The position numbers and the translations under genes are program-made. The notes under the pieces are model-generated. The model saw only the letters and a list, made by a program, of their open reading frames with translations, was not told the origin of the DNA and made no database searches. From Brasilonema sp. CT11 (GTDB lineage: Bacteria; Cyanobacteriota; Cyanobacteriia; Cyanobacteriales; Nostocaceae), in contig NZ_JABXYX010000014.1 in assembly GCF_017982655.1 (NCBI RefSeq), forward strand, positions 45,812 to 109,811: 64,000 nucleotides of DNA, read 5' to 3'. Shown here in pieces: positions 50,477 through 60,474 of this stretch (positions are counted from its first letter, which is position 1; each line of letters begins with the position of its first letter).

Positions 50477-53400
50477 GACCTCATTCAAACCTTCGCTGAA
50501 CATTTCAAGTCGGGCAAAAGTTTCCAGACAATTACCGAAGCAAGGAAGTTCGCCGCTGATTTTTTAGGACAAGATGTTCCACCAGGTTCGCGTATCAGCA
50601 AAGAAGTCGATGAAACAATAGAGCGAGCGTTAGTTCGTACTGCTCAAGAAATTGTTTTGGCGGCTGATTCCCCGCAAGATGCATACCAACAACTCGTTGA
50701 TTTGCACGATCGCCAGCCAGCACTCAATGTCCGCTCATCAACAAGCGTTGCTCAGCAGGCGTACAGCACACCATTGCCGATCGCCTATCTCGCATCTGTA
50801 TTGGCAGAGGTGACACCAGACACGACAATTTATGAGCCAACCGCAGGACATGGCGCACTATTGCTGGGTAGTAATAGAGAATTAGTAACGGTGAATGAAC
50901 TCAATGCGCAACGTGCAGCAGACTTACGCGCACAGGGATACACCGTTACAGAAAATGACGCCTCAAGTGAAGTTCCCCAAGCGCTGCACGATGTCGTGAT
51001 TATGAACCCACCGTTTGGAACAGTCGAGGAATCACCTGGCAACACCAAGCAGTTTCAATTTGGAGATTACAGAACAAATCAAATTGACCATGCGATCGCC
51101 CTCAAAAATCTCCGCGCCATGAAACCGGATGGACGGGCCGTGTTAATCTTAGGGGGAAAACTCGGCAGTGATGAAGCAGAACGCAGCGACCAATACAACA
51201 GCCGGGAAAGCCGTGGTTTTTATTGGACATTGTACCAACAATATAATGTGACAGACCATTTCACGATTGCTGGAGGTCTCTACCGTAAGCAAGGTGCTGG
51301 ATTTCCCATTGATGTTGTTGTTATCAATGGCAGAGGAAAGTCAGAGCGTTCCCTGCCAGCGAGGGATGTACCGCGCATCTATAAAAGCTATTCTGAGATT
51401 GGGGAGTTTCTTGATGACGTATTACGTGCCAAATCCGAACGTATGGTCGCCAAAGTCGGGCGAACGGATTCTAGCAGTATTAGTGCCGAGCAATCAAACC
51501 TCTCTAAACCAGAGTCAGTACCTGAACCTTCTGGAACTCCGCCTACAGTGGCTGATTCAGATGTGGCGGGAAGAGCAACAGACATTGGAGGAAACGCATC
51601 TTCTCCTCAAGACGCTGACGAACGAATTTTCAATTCCCCTGCCAATGAGACTTCTGCCGAAACTCCCCATATCTCCAATCAACGAGATGGAGTGGATCAA
51701 CAGTTGGACACGATTTCTCATCTTCGAGAGCGACATTATACTAATGCTTCTGCAATTTCACGCAGTCTCGTTCCCAGCGAAAATCGTCACGAACGTGGAC
51801 AGGAAACAGTGGTTACTGGGAATGTTTCAAACACCGGACCCGCAGCCGAATCTGGAGGAATGGCTACTGGAAGCGAGCAGCCTTCTACTGAAGTAGAACA
51901 ACCCAAACAGCTTCCTTATCATCCGAAAAGTGCAGCCCAGGCGCTGGGAACGCTTGTCCCTGCGAATATGCAAACAGGAGTTACCCAAGCTTTAACAAGG
52001 CTGGAGAACCAAGTGGGTGAACTGGATGCTTATGTTGCAGACCGGCTTGGATACGGGACACCAGAAGAACTGTATAATTATTTCAGCGCAGAACAAATTG
52101 ATGCGATCGCCCTGGCTGTGAACAATCTTGAAAAAGGTTCCGGCTTCGTGCTTGGTGACCAAACAGGGGTGGGTAAAGGGCGTGTTGTCAGTGGTATCAT
52201 GCGTTACGCCAAACAGACAGGACGAATACCTATCTTCATCACTAAGGATACACCACTATATGCAGATATCATCCGCGACCTGGGGGATATTGGAATGCCA
52301 GATTTCAAACCTTTGGTGACGAACGAGAATCTTAAATTACCTTTACCAGATGGTCGTATTCTGAAAACTGATTCCAAGAATCATCGCAATACGTTGCAAG
52401 CTTTTCAAGAATCAGGTCGCTTGCATAGCTATGATGCCATTTTTACAACCTACTCGCAATTACAGACAGTCAAGGGACAAGAAACTGAGCGTCGCGCTTT
52501 CTTGCGTGCTTTCGCTCCCAATAGCATTATCATTTTAGATGAAAGTCATGAAGCTGGCGGCTCGACCTCTCAAACGAAAAAAAATCAAGGAGCAGCAAAT
52601 CGAGCCGACTTTACCAGAGAACTCGTTCAATTATCCCAAGGGGTCTTATACTCTAGTGCAACTTACGCCAAAAATCCGCAGGTGATGGACTTGTATTTCC
52701 GCACGGATATGCGGCTGGCTTTAAGTAACATGGAGAATTTAACTGAGCTTGTGGCTTCTGGTGGAGTTCCCTTACAGCAAACCTTGGCATCGATGCTGAC
52801 CGAGGCAGGACAGTATATTCGCAGAGAACGCTCTTTTGACGGTGTTTCTTTTGACCCAATTGTCGTGCCTGTGAACCGGGATGTTGCTGAGAACGTCTCA
52901 CTGATTATGGCGCAGATTATGGAATTTGACCGCCTCAAAAGCGGAGTGGTCAAGGATATGGACAAGGATCTTAAAGCCGAAGCCAAAGCCCTGAATGGCG
53001 ACAACTCGACGGGTAAGACTGGAGTTGAGAGTACCAATTTTACCAGCATCATGCATAATGTTATTGACCAGATGCTATTCTCCATCAAAGCCGAAGAAAC
53101 TGTTCAAAAGACACTGACCATACTGAGACAACAACAGCCAGAAAAGCCCGTCATCGCTCTTTCTAATACTATGGGCAGTTTGATTTCTCGTGAAGCCGGA
53201 CAACAGGGACTCAAGCCAGGTGAGAACTTAGATGTCAACTTCGGTTCTGTGCTGCATCGCTACTTGGAACGGAGTCGGGATGTTATAATTGGTGACCCTT
53301 TTGGTAAGAAGTCCCGAAAAAGATTGAGTGATGAAGAATTGGGCGTCGCCGCAACAGCTAAGTTTCATGCTGTTCACGATTTGATTAACCAGTTGGATTT

Positions 53401-56400
53401 TGGTGATATTCCTGCAAGCCCGATTGATTACATTACTTTCCGACTCAATCAAGAAGGCTACCGTGTTGGTGAAGTGACTGGGCGCGAGCATATTGCTGTT
53501 TATGACGCTGAGGGAAATACAACTTATCAGCGGCGAACCAATACTGAACGCAGTAAAGCCGGTGCTGTCAAAACCGTTAAATCGTTCAACGATGGTAATC
53601 TTGATGTTATCATCCTCAATCGCTCCGGCTCAACTGGTATCTCTCTTCATAGCTCAGAGAAATTCGCTGACCAGAAACAACGTCATATGATTGTTGTACA
53701 GCCGGAAGCTGATATCAACCAGTTCATGCAGATGCTGGGAAGAGTTCACAGAACTGGTCAAGTGATACCGCCAAACTTCACTCTGCTGATGGCAGATTTG
53801 CCAGCAGAAAAGCGCCCTGGGGCTGTTTTAGCTAAGAAAATGGCTTCTTTGAACGCCAACACGACAGCAGCCAGGTCTAGCGCCTTTAGCTTGCGTGATA
53901 CGCCAGATTTCATGAACGAGTACGGCGATATTGTGATTACAGAATTGATGAAAGCTTATCCTGATATACATGAGCGATTGGATTCGCCTTTGGACGATTC
54001 TGATGGACTGCTTCCTATCGAGAATGCGATTCGCAGAGTCACGGGGAGGATTCCTCTACTCCCTATCAATGAACAGGAAATACTCTACGACTGCATTGAG
54101 TCCAAGTATAAGGAATTTGTCGCTACGCAAGAAGCGATGGGCGAATCTATTTTGGAAGCAAGCACTCTCAATCTTGAGGCTTTAACTTTAGTACGAATGG
54201 AAGTCCTGGCGGCTGATGCTACAAGCAACTCACCCTTCTGCGGAGCAGTTTACGCGGAAGTCTGTGATGTGAAAGCACCGCAAAAACCTTACCCCACGTT
54301 GGAAGTTATCGACAAACTCCGAAAAACGCTGAATTTACCGAAAAATGAATTCAGGAGTCAGGAGTCAGAAGCCAGCATTGTGGGTGTACCCCCAGAGGAA
54401 GCAGTAGAGACTATTCTTGAATCATCAACTCAAACTGCTCAACAACAAATCAATGACTTACATGAGCAGGTGAGAAAATATAAGTACGGCATTAGTCTTG
54501 AAAGAGGTGCTGGCGTCGATATCCAATTCAACGAAGTCTCAAAAATCATAGAAGAATTTCCTGTTGGTCAAACCGTCTGTCTGAAGACTCCAAAAAATGA
54601 TATCTTCTATGGTGTTGTTGCCAACGTTCAGCATACAGGAGCATCAGCAAGTCCGGTTGCTCCCTCGACATGGGAAATGCATTTGCTGCTTGCAGATTCA
54701 GTGCGTGAACTGACGATTCCGCTTTCTCAAATCAATACAGCCAAGGATAATTCTGTCAGTTTAAACTTTGCTGAGAAAACGCCAGAAAACATTCCAATTT
54801 ACGAATTATTTGACCATTTACAAACAAGAACACGAGAAAAACGCCAAATATTCACAGGAAACTTACTTCGAGCTTGGGAGAAGTTTCCTGGCAAAATGAT
54901 TAACTTCACTGATGCGAAAGGTAACATTCGCCAAGGACTGTTGACGCCAAGAGGATTTAACGCAGAAGCCGCCTTAGAACAAATGCCCGTATCCATGCCA
55001 ACTGTTGAAGATGCTTGCCGATTCCTCAGTGAGCACGGAGGGCAATTAAAAACGGGGGATAAAAGTCTTACAATTAAACCAGGTTACACAGGAAGTGATT
55101 TTCTGCTGCAAACCCCAAAAGCAAAGGATGCGGGAGGGAAGTACTTTCTTGATTCTGGCATTTTAGAGATTACTGAGGAAGATTTTTATTCGGTGCGCGA
55201 TCGCATGGAGTGTTCCATTGAAAAAGAGAAATTGGAACCACTCCTAACTTATCTGATGCGGGACAAGGGATACTCCCTAGCCGCTCATGAGCAGGTTGGT
55301 GCAGCACGTGCTATGTTAGGTATTGAAATTCCATCTTTTGAGAATATTCCTGCGACAGCAGAGTTACCAGCAGCACCTACATTTGCTGTTGAAATCACTG
55401 GGGAAACACTGATTGAAGAAGAGGATGAAGCTGATTTACCAGTTCAGTCAAATAATATCAATTCAACACCAGAACTGACCAGCCTTAATTCTACAATACC
55501 TGTTGGTACAGGAATTGCTCCATCCTCCCAACAAAAGGGCAGCCCAGAAAAGAACATCGCCAAACTGCTAGAGCAAGGTGGAATTCTCAACTCTGTTATG
55601 GAGGGAGAAGAGTTTCATCTTAAAATCGAGAACGGGCCATACATCCCCTTAGTCATTGAGCGTCACGGTCAACAGTTATATATCACCCACTATCTCAACG
55701 ACAATTGGGACACATATATTGATAGTGAGATGGTATTCAACATCAGTAAGCAGGGAAGATTAGCTCTTGCTGAAACTGCTGTAACGTCTTTAGGACGAGA
55801 ATGGCGGAACACCGACAGAGGTTTTGCCAGCACCTTCTCTAGGAACTTATTGCATCAAGGATTTGCTGAAGCAATTCGAGAACAGTTATTAAAGAATGCT
55901 GTTGAACAAGGTGTAGGGGGTAATGAAGAAAGCAGGGAAGAAACTCCAGAGATTGAAGTTGAAGGCTTGAGAACTGACGCGCAGGAGAGTATATATGATA
56001 ACACTGCACCACCCCCCTCTTCTGCTATACCCTTTACACCCGATTCCCCATATCCAAGCGAGGAAGGCGCTGAAGAATTATTTGTAGAAGAAGCAAACAA
56101 TGAAGCTTCAGCCGAACAGTCTTCCAACACTTCCAACGAGAAACAACCGACTTGGGAGTCAACAGTCACTGAAGCGGTACAGCAACACCATTTAGTTTCA
56201 CAAGAAGACGAAGTTACCCCTAGCGTAGATGCTGCTGATGATGACGAGTTTCTGCTCGAAACCTGCGTGCAAGCTTTGAAGGACTTGGGATTAGAATCAG
56301 AACGCCAGCATCATATTGAGCACCTGACACAATCTCAAGCAGATGGAAAAGGATTAAACATATCTGCTTATGTGAAATCAATTATAGAAGGTGATTTAGA

Positions 56401-56713
56401 AAAATATCGGCCATATCAAGAGCGCGGCAGAAATCTCCTTAATAGTGTCCAAACTCTGATGGCTGAAAGTGGTCAAATGGATATCTGGGGCGGAGTCACA
56501 CTCAAGCACAATCGCTACGAATGCGTCAAAAAAGACGAAATGCTGACTGTAGAACTCAAGAAAGGGAACAAGGCAGAAATTATACTTCAAGCCCAAGGCG
56601 ATCGCATACTGTCTACAACAGTTAAGCAAAAGGACTTAGACCAGTTTACTCAACTAGCTCAACAATTGCGCTTGAACATCGTGCAACAGATGATGGATGG
56701 TCAGCAGCGATAG
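50477..56713 (+). CDS. Strawberry-notch/DarB-like methylase-helicase giant protein
   Basis: About 2078 codons are open. The N-terminal DNA methylase domain has YEPTAGHGALL (near 50830) and MNPPFGTVE (near 51001). The superfamily 2 helicase core has GDQTGVGKG (near 52155), ILDESHEAGG (near 52534) and GRVHRTGQ (near 53740). A long C-terminal region is rich in Glu/Ser linkers. The fused methylase plus Strawberry-notch-type helicase resembles P1 DarB and plasmid proteins thought to protect entering DNA from restriction. The start is unclear: coding similarity (SDLIQTFAEHFKSGKSF) begins at 50477 but has no in-frame ATG. The nearby ATG at 50458 is in another frame (stop after 13 codons), so a frameshift or a rare start is likely. 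Confidence 0.8.
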   Translation, partial: DLIQTFAEHFKSGKSFQTITEARKFAADFLGQDVPPGSRISKEVDETIERALVRTAQEIVLAADSPQDAYQQLVDLHDRQPALNVRSSTSVAQQAYSTPLPIAYLASVLAEVTPDTTIYEPTAGHGALLLGSNRELVTVNELNAQRAADLRAQGYTVTENDASSEVPQALHDVVIMNPPFGTVEESPGNTKQFQFGDYRTNQIDHAIALKNLRAMKPDGRAVLILGGKLGSDEAERSDQYNSRESRGFYWTLYQQYNVTDHFTIAGGLYRKQGAGFPIDVVVINGRGKSERSLPARDVPRIYKSYSEIGEFLDDVLRAKSERMVAKVGRTDSSSISAEQSNLSKPESVPEPSGTPPTVADSDVAGRATDIGGNASSPQDADERIFNSPANETSAETPHISNQRDGVDQQLDTISHLRERHYTNASAISRSLVPSENRHERGQETVVTGNVSNTGPAAESGGMATGSEQPSTEVEQPKQLPYHPKSAAQALGTLVPANMQTGVTQALTRLENQVGELDAYVADRLGYGTPEELYNYFSAEQIDAIALAVNNLEKGSGFVLGDQTGVGKGRVVSGIMRYAKQTGRIPIFITKDTPLYADIIRDLGDIGMPDFKPLVTNENLKLPLPDGRILKTDSKNHRNTLQAFQESGRLHSYDAIFTTYSQLQTVKGQETERRAFLRAFAPNSIIILDESHEAGGSTSQTKKNQGAANRADFTRELVQLSQGVLYSSATYAKNPQVMDLYFRTDMRLALSNMENLTELVASGGVPLQQTLASMLTEAGQYIRRERSFDGVSFDPIVVPVNRDVAENVSLIMAQIMEFDRLKSGVVKDMDKDLKAEAKALNGDNSTGKTGVESTNFTSIMHNVIDQMLFSIKAEETVQKTLTILRQQQPEKPVIALSNTMGSLISREAGQQGLKPGENLDVNFGSVLHRYLERSRDVIIGDPFGKKSRKRLSDEELGVAATAKFHAVHDLINQLDFGDIPASPIDYITFRLNQEGYRVGEVTGREHIAVYDAEGNTTYQRRTNTERSKAGAVKTVKSFNDGNLDVIILNRSGSTGISLHSSEKFADQKQRHMIVVQPEADINQFMQMLGRVHRTGQVIPPNFTLLMADLPAEKRPGAVLAKKMASLNANTTAARSSAFSLRDTPDFMNEYGDIVITELMKAYPDIHERLDSPLDDSDGLLPIENAIRRVTGRIPLLPINEQEILYDCIESKYKEFVATQEAMGESILEASTLNLEALTLVRMEVLAADATSNSPFCGAVYAEVCDVKAPQKPYPTLEVIDKLRKTLNLPKNEFRSQESEASIVGVPPEEAVETILESSTQTAQQQINDLHEQVRKYKYGISLERGAGVDIQFNEVSKIIEEFPVGQTVCLKTPKNDIFYGVVANVQHTGASASPVAPSTWEMHLLLADSVRELTIPLSQINTAKDNSVSLNFAEKTPENIPIYELFDHLQTRTREKRQIFTGNLLRAWEKFPGKMINFTDAKGNIRQGLLTPRGFNAEAALEQMPVSMPTVEDACRFLSEHGGQLKTGDKSLTIKPGYTGSDFLLQTPKAKDAGGKYFLDSGILEITEEDFYSVRDRMECSIEKEKLEPLLTYLMRDKGYSLAAHEQVGAARAMLGIEIPSFENIPATAELPAAPTFAVEITGETLIEEEDEADLPVQSNNINSTPELTSLNSTIPVGTGIAPSSQQKGSPEKNIAKLLEQGGILNSVMEGEEFHLKIENGPYIPLVIERHGQQLYITHYLNDNWDTYIDSEMVFNISKQGRLALAETAVTSLGREWRNTDRGFASTFSRNLLHQGFAEAIREQLLKNAVEQGVGGNEESREETPEIEVEGLRTDAQESIYDNTAPPPSSAIPFTPDSPYPSEEGAEELFVEEANNEASAEQSSNTSNEKQPTWESTVTEAVQQHHLVSQEDEVTPSVDAADDDEFLLETCVQALKDLGLESERQHHIEHLTQSQADGKGLNISAYVKSIIEGDLEKYRPYQERGRNLLNSVQTLMAESGQMDIWGGVTLKHNRYECVKKDEMLTVELKKGNKAEIILQAQGDRILSTTVKQKDLDQFTQLAQQLRLNIVQQMMDGQQR

Positions 56714-57571
56714 ATATTAAGAATCGCTAAGAAAGAATTACGCAAGTCTTAATCGAATGGAATTTTTTTACAAAAAGGCTGAAACCATTTTTGCCAACTT
56801 ATGACCCAAACTTGGTAAAACATCCAGGGAATAAGCCATATGGAGAGAACGATTTATTGAGTGTTCCGCTATGTCTGCAAATGACGTGCATTGGAATATG
56901 ATTAGGTGGAGCGAGCACACAGCCATTATAGTCAATCACACAATTTTAGGTTTTATCTCAGACTGTAGTTTTTTTTGAGATTGGTAAGAAATATCTTTAC
57001 CTAAGTCTTGGATACGCAGCAAAGTTTCATCCCGCACGGTTAGTTCAGACTTCCTTGTAAAAAGGATGCCTGAACTAACCGTGCACCCGAGCACTTCAAA
57101 ATGGTTATTGTTCCATAACTTCTGCCTACAGATTTCTTGCTAACGATATTGACAAGATACTTACCCCAGGGCAAACGTACCTTAAAGTGGCACAGTTAAA
57201 TTTGACTATCAAACAAATCTATGAATTTACAATCCTGATTGATTTTGACCATTCATGATCCATTCTCACGCATGGCGAATAACTCGTAATCAGCAAACAA
57301 ACTTAAAAAATATTAAATAAAAATGATAATCAAATAGAGGCAGGAAGAATGACTCTCTACTGGTGAGCGAAAACGCCAGAAGATATTTAATTTATGTTTA
57401 AGTGAAGTCATGACAATAATTATTTATTTTCATCACTCGTCTTATAGAAATTTCAAAGATTACTATACTAAATACGTTTGTATTTTCTTTTAAAAATATT
57501 TTCAAAATCTTGTTAGTTCTAATCGCTTTGTAGAATTAGATAAAAGTGCTTTAATTCCCTTGTGTAGGTAT
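56714..57571. other. Intergenic region with a 15-bp perfect inverted repeat
   Basis: 57034-57048 (GCACGGTTAGTTCAG) and 57070-57084 are perfect complements around 21 nt, and the loop itself can pair (CCTT/AAGG). A minus-strand frame of about 70 codons ending at 56936 passes through the repeat (ELTVRDETLLRIQDLGKDIS). It could be the eroded end of a gene but has no recognised family or start. The remaining DNA, very AT-rich toward 57571, has no clear feature. Confidence 0.5.
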
Positions 57572-58441
57572 CTAAATCTGCGTTCGAGACAAAGTACTGG
57601 CATTAATTTTTATGAGTTTTTTAGAGATGGCTTTAAGAAGAGATGCTTGACTCTTTATTAAAAACATGTGCTGACCTGCTAACATTTGCAGGGTAAATAA
57701 ATTATATGTATGCTGGCACCACTGGGATAATTCATCTTTGCTAACTAAAGAATCTTGCATTCCTCCAAAAGCAAAAATTGGGCAGTTTAATGGTTCTTTT
57801 AAAGAGTAAGTGTAACTCTCTAATAATTGAAAGTCTGCCTTAAAAATAGGCATTAATTTATCCATATTTTTTTTGTTGTTGCGAAGGATTTGAGGAATCT
57901 CCAAAAAGTTTAGGATTTCTTCTAAGCAAAATTCTCTTTTGAAGGCAGATGTAGCTGCGTGAGGCGCCCATAAACTACCAACAAACAAGTGTACTGGTTC
58001 TAGTTCATATTGCTTTTGGAGTAGATAAGCTATTTCAAAAGCAATTAAAGCACCCATACTATGACCGTAAAAAGCAAAGGGTTTATCTAAATAAGGGATT
58101 AAAGCTTCTACCACCTTTTGAGTCATCTGTACAAAATTAGTAATTGGTTTTGTCAGAGTGAAATTTTCCCGTCCAGGTAGCTGAATAGCGCAAACTTCAA
58201 TTTCTAATGGTAAATTATTTGACCAGTTACGATACGTAGAAGCTGAACCACCCAAATGATGAAAACAGAATAAACGAAGACGAGCATTTTTGTTTGGCTG
58301 ACGACAAATAACCCAATTATTTATTAGTTTTTTGACTTGTAGCGTATTTGGATTGTAAATATTTGTTGGCGCTGTAGGAAAAGTATCATATTGGTGAACA
58401 ATTAGCTCTAAATTTTCTTGTGGTTCTTTTTGATTTAGCAT
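57572..58441 (-). CDS. Type II thioesterase
   Basis: 289 aa alpha/beta hydrolase of the RifR/GrsT type, which removes wrong acyl groups from carrier proteins. Seen: LFCFHHLGGSASTYRNW, IQLPGREN, nucleophile GHSMGA near residue 128, GMQDSLVS with the likely Asp, and GQHMFL with the catalytic His. The first 40 residues are a non-conserved extension. Last gene of the minus-strand lipid cassette. Its ATG overlaps the stop of an SDR remnant (ATGCTAA), evidence of former translational coupling. Confidence 0.88.
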   Translation of the reverse strand: MLNQKEPQENLELIVHQYDTFPTAPTNIYNPNTLQVKKLINNWVICRQPNKNARLRLFCFHHLGGSASTYRNWSNNLPLEIEVCAIQLPGRENFTLTKPITNFVQMTQKVVEALIPYLDKPFAFYGHSMGALIAFEIAYLLQKQYELEPVHLFVGSLWAPHAATSAFKREFCLEEILNFLEIPQILRNNKKNMDKLMPIFKADFQLLESYTYSLKEPLNCPIFAFGGMQDSLVSKDELSQWCQHTYNLFTLQMLAGQHMFLIKSQASLLKAISKKLIKINASTLSRTQI

Positions 58442-58506
58442 GTGATTCCTCCATCTACTACAAGTGTTTGACTCGTGATAAACCGCACATTTGGTGAAAG
58501 GAAAAC
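58435..58506 (-). pseudogene. C-terminal remnant of a short-chain dehydrogenase
   Basis: Just before the thioesterase the minus-strand frame reads VFLSPNVRFITSQTLVVDGG and ITC-stop, the invariant end of FabG-like SDR enzymes (usual ARxITGQTLVVDGG). The frame then runs into unrelated sequence next to IS630 debris, so the body of the gene was lost by insertion and deletion. Confidence 0.7.
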
Positions 58507-58573
58507 AAGTTTTTTACCTGTTCGTAGGTCATAAGTAGGTGGGCGTGAAAATTGATAGGTATGTAACGAAAAA

Positions 58574-58745
58574 TTAAGCAGAGCAATTAGAGTGAAATTT
58601 TACACGTTGCGTGCTGTAGTTTCCTCTTTCTCCCCTAGCTTCGACCCCATTAATTACGGCATGAAGCTTGCGTCTAGCTCATCATGAAACATTTGTCCCG
58701 ATAGTTCATCGTTTTTGAGGTGTTGCCACTCAATACGGTTCAGTT
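58574..58745 (-). mobile_element. Decayed IS630-type transposase, C-terminal end
   Basis: Two frames separated by a frameshift read IEWQHLKNDELSGQMFHDEL and then LHAVINGVEARGERGNYSTQ up to a stop at 58574. Both match the end of cyanobacterial IS630-type transposases (EWHQLK..E..GQMF..ELDL..AVI.G.E.R). A second partial IELEWQH copy lies near 58830. The rest of 58746-59001 shows nothing further. Confidence 0.65.
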
Positions 58746-59001
58746 AAAAGAATTGATCTACCGTCAACCAATGCAATCTTACGTTGCATCCTTACGTTCT
58801 ACACACTGGAAATTCATATCGTTCAGCCGTATTGGTGTTGCCACTCTAATTCAATTGGATTCATTTCGGAGCAATATTTGGGTAATAAAGTTGATGTACA
58901 AATCCATGTGTTCCCACTATGGGGACGGCGATTTTAATCGCCTGCGGCTAGTCCCCATAAATGGAATAATGGAATTTAACTGAAACAGCCCTGTTAGCCA
59001 A

Positions 59002-59886
59002 TCACTTACCGGGCTGATCAATCCGACGCATAGTAATACAAGAAACATTCATAGTTCCAGTATGGAAACCAATGAGAGACATGCTGAGGTATTTTTCATA
59101 TCTGGCAAACACTTCCTCACCCACTATATTTACTGCTTGTTTGCGGTTAGCCTTTAAGTTTTTCAACCATATCTTGAGTGTGCGTATATAGTCATGCCGA
59201 TAATTACGGAACAACAAAACTTCAAAAAGTCTATCAGTTGCTTGAAAAATCTCAGACTGGCGAGCTAAATCTGATTCTGGAAATACTTGCTCGGCGAAGA
59301 ACTGGCTAAAGTCTTCCTTAGTAGAATTCTCGTATACGATGGTTTGAATTGATATCATTCCTCCTGGCTTGAGCCAATCGTGGCAGCGCGAGAAGAACGC
59401 ACGATAACCGTCTAGTTTTTCTTCAGGAGAAAGTTCTAACCTCGCAAAGTGTTCAAATACTTCTAGGGAAATAATGCCATCATAAAGACTCTCGGGGGAG
59501 TGTTCTGTCCAGCTCTCTAGACGAGCTTCAATGTTCGGATGTCTCCAGCCTGAAACGAAATCGACATGAGCTTGACTTATAGAAAGCCCCACCACTTTCT
59601 CAACATCATGAACATCAACGAGACGCTTCAAAAGAGAACCCCAGCCACAGCCTACATCTAAAACTCGCTTAGCGCCTTTTACCCTAGCCTGGTTAATATG
59701 GTAGTCAAGCTTCCGCGTCTGAGCTTTTTCAAAATTTTCAATCGTTTCACCCTCTTCCCACATTGCAGATGAATAGGTAAGAGAGGGGTCAAGCCAAAGA
59801 GAGAAAAACTCATTACTAACATCATAATGATGTTGGATTGCTTCAGCTGATGCACCAGGATTAGGAATCTTCAAAGTACTAGTCAT
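59002..59886 (-). CDS. Cyclopropane-fatty-acid-synthase-family methyltransferase (CmaA-like)
   Basis: 294 aa, closer in length to mycolate cyclopropane/methyl transferases (about 290) than to E. coli Cfa (382). Seen: HHYDVSNEFFSLWLDPSLTY, SAM motif VLDVGCGWGSLL near residue 74, VVGLSISQAHVDF, and SLEVFEHFARL with the active-site Glu. The family adds a methylene or methyl group from SAM to a double bond of an acyl chain. In this operon the substrate may be the chain made unsaturated by the desaturase at 60475 and carried on the ACP at 60087. The family's TYSCAY reads TYSSAM here. Confidence 0.85.
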   Translation of the reverse strand: MTSTLKIPNPGASAEAIQHHYDVSNEFFSLWLDPSLTYSSAMWEEGETIENFEKAQTRKLDYHINQARVKGAKRVLDVGCGWGSLLKRLVDVHDVEKVVGLSISQAHVDFVSGWRHPNIEARLESWTEHSPESLYDGIISLEVFEHFARLELSPEEKLDGYRAFFSRCHDWLKPGGMISIQTIVYENSTKEDFSQFFAEQVFPESDLARQSEIFQATDRLFEVLLFRNYRHDYIRTLKIWLKNLKANRKQAVNIVGEEVFARYEKYLSMSLIGFHTGTMNVSCITMRRIDQPGK

Positions 59887-60086
59887 AGTAATACATCACC
59901 TTCAAAAAAACTAATTGAGTTGATCGATGCCTTCGCCAATTTTTTAGAACGCTCGTAAAATAAAAGTTTCGAGCTATGGGTTTAAAGCCCAATTCAAAAG
60001 CCTGAAGCTTTTAGAGTCAAAGGAATTTAGCTTTTTTCTCTAGCCCTAATCCTCTAATTAGGACGAAGTATTGGTATTGTAAGCTT

Positions 60087-60416
60087 TTACCTTTTTTCCT
60101 CCGACAAATGTCGAGCCAGAGCTTCTATGGTGGGGTAATCGTAGAGTAAAGTAGGATCGATCTCACATCCAAGCCAGTCCTCTAGGTCACCACTCAGACT
60201 TACTGCTGCTGAGGAATCCAGACCGTAGCGCTCGAAGGGAATTGTGACATAAATTTCATTTGAATTCATTTCCAGTTGTTCTGCCAGATGGGAGACAAGC
60301 CAGACTTGAATTTCTGTTGCAGTCGGCGGCTGCTTTTGTGCATCGTTTTTAGGATCGGCATTGTTATTCCCAGAAATCGTAGGTATTTGCTTGACTTCAA
60401 CATTTTGTATTTCCAT
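60087..60416 (-). CDS. Stand-alone acyl carrier protein
   Basis: 109 aa. A Lys/Asn/Pro-rich N-terminal tail of about 30 residues is followed by an ACP fold with the phosphopantetheine Ser in RYGLDSSAAVSLSGDLEDWL, near residue 69. The EDWLG sequence is like that of the ACP fused to the first FAAL (8518). It probably receives the acyl group from the FAAL at 61485 and presents it to the desaturase and the CmaA-like enzyme. A 200-bp gap separates it from the next gene. Confidence 0.88.
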   Translation of the reverse strand: MEIQNVEVKQIPTISGNNNADPKNDAQKQPPTATEIQVWLVSHLAEQLEMNSNEIYVTIPFERYGLDSSAAVSLSGDLEDWLGCEIDPTLLYDYPTIEALARHLSEEKR

Positions 60417-60474
60417 TGATCGTGCCTCTAGAGGTTTAACTAAAACGTTTTTTCACACAGGGTTTCCAGTTGAG

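Noticed and set aside
50657..56713. TTG at 50657 as the start of the methylase-helicase
   Set aside because: Sixty upstream codons in the same frame look coding (SDLIQTFAEHF and following), so this TTG is internal.
58720..58983. 87-residue plus-strand frame
   Set aside because: It is opposite to recognisable transposase debris and has no RBS or family signal.
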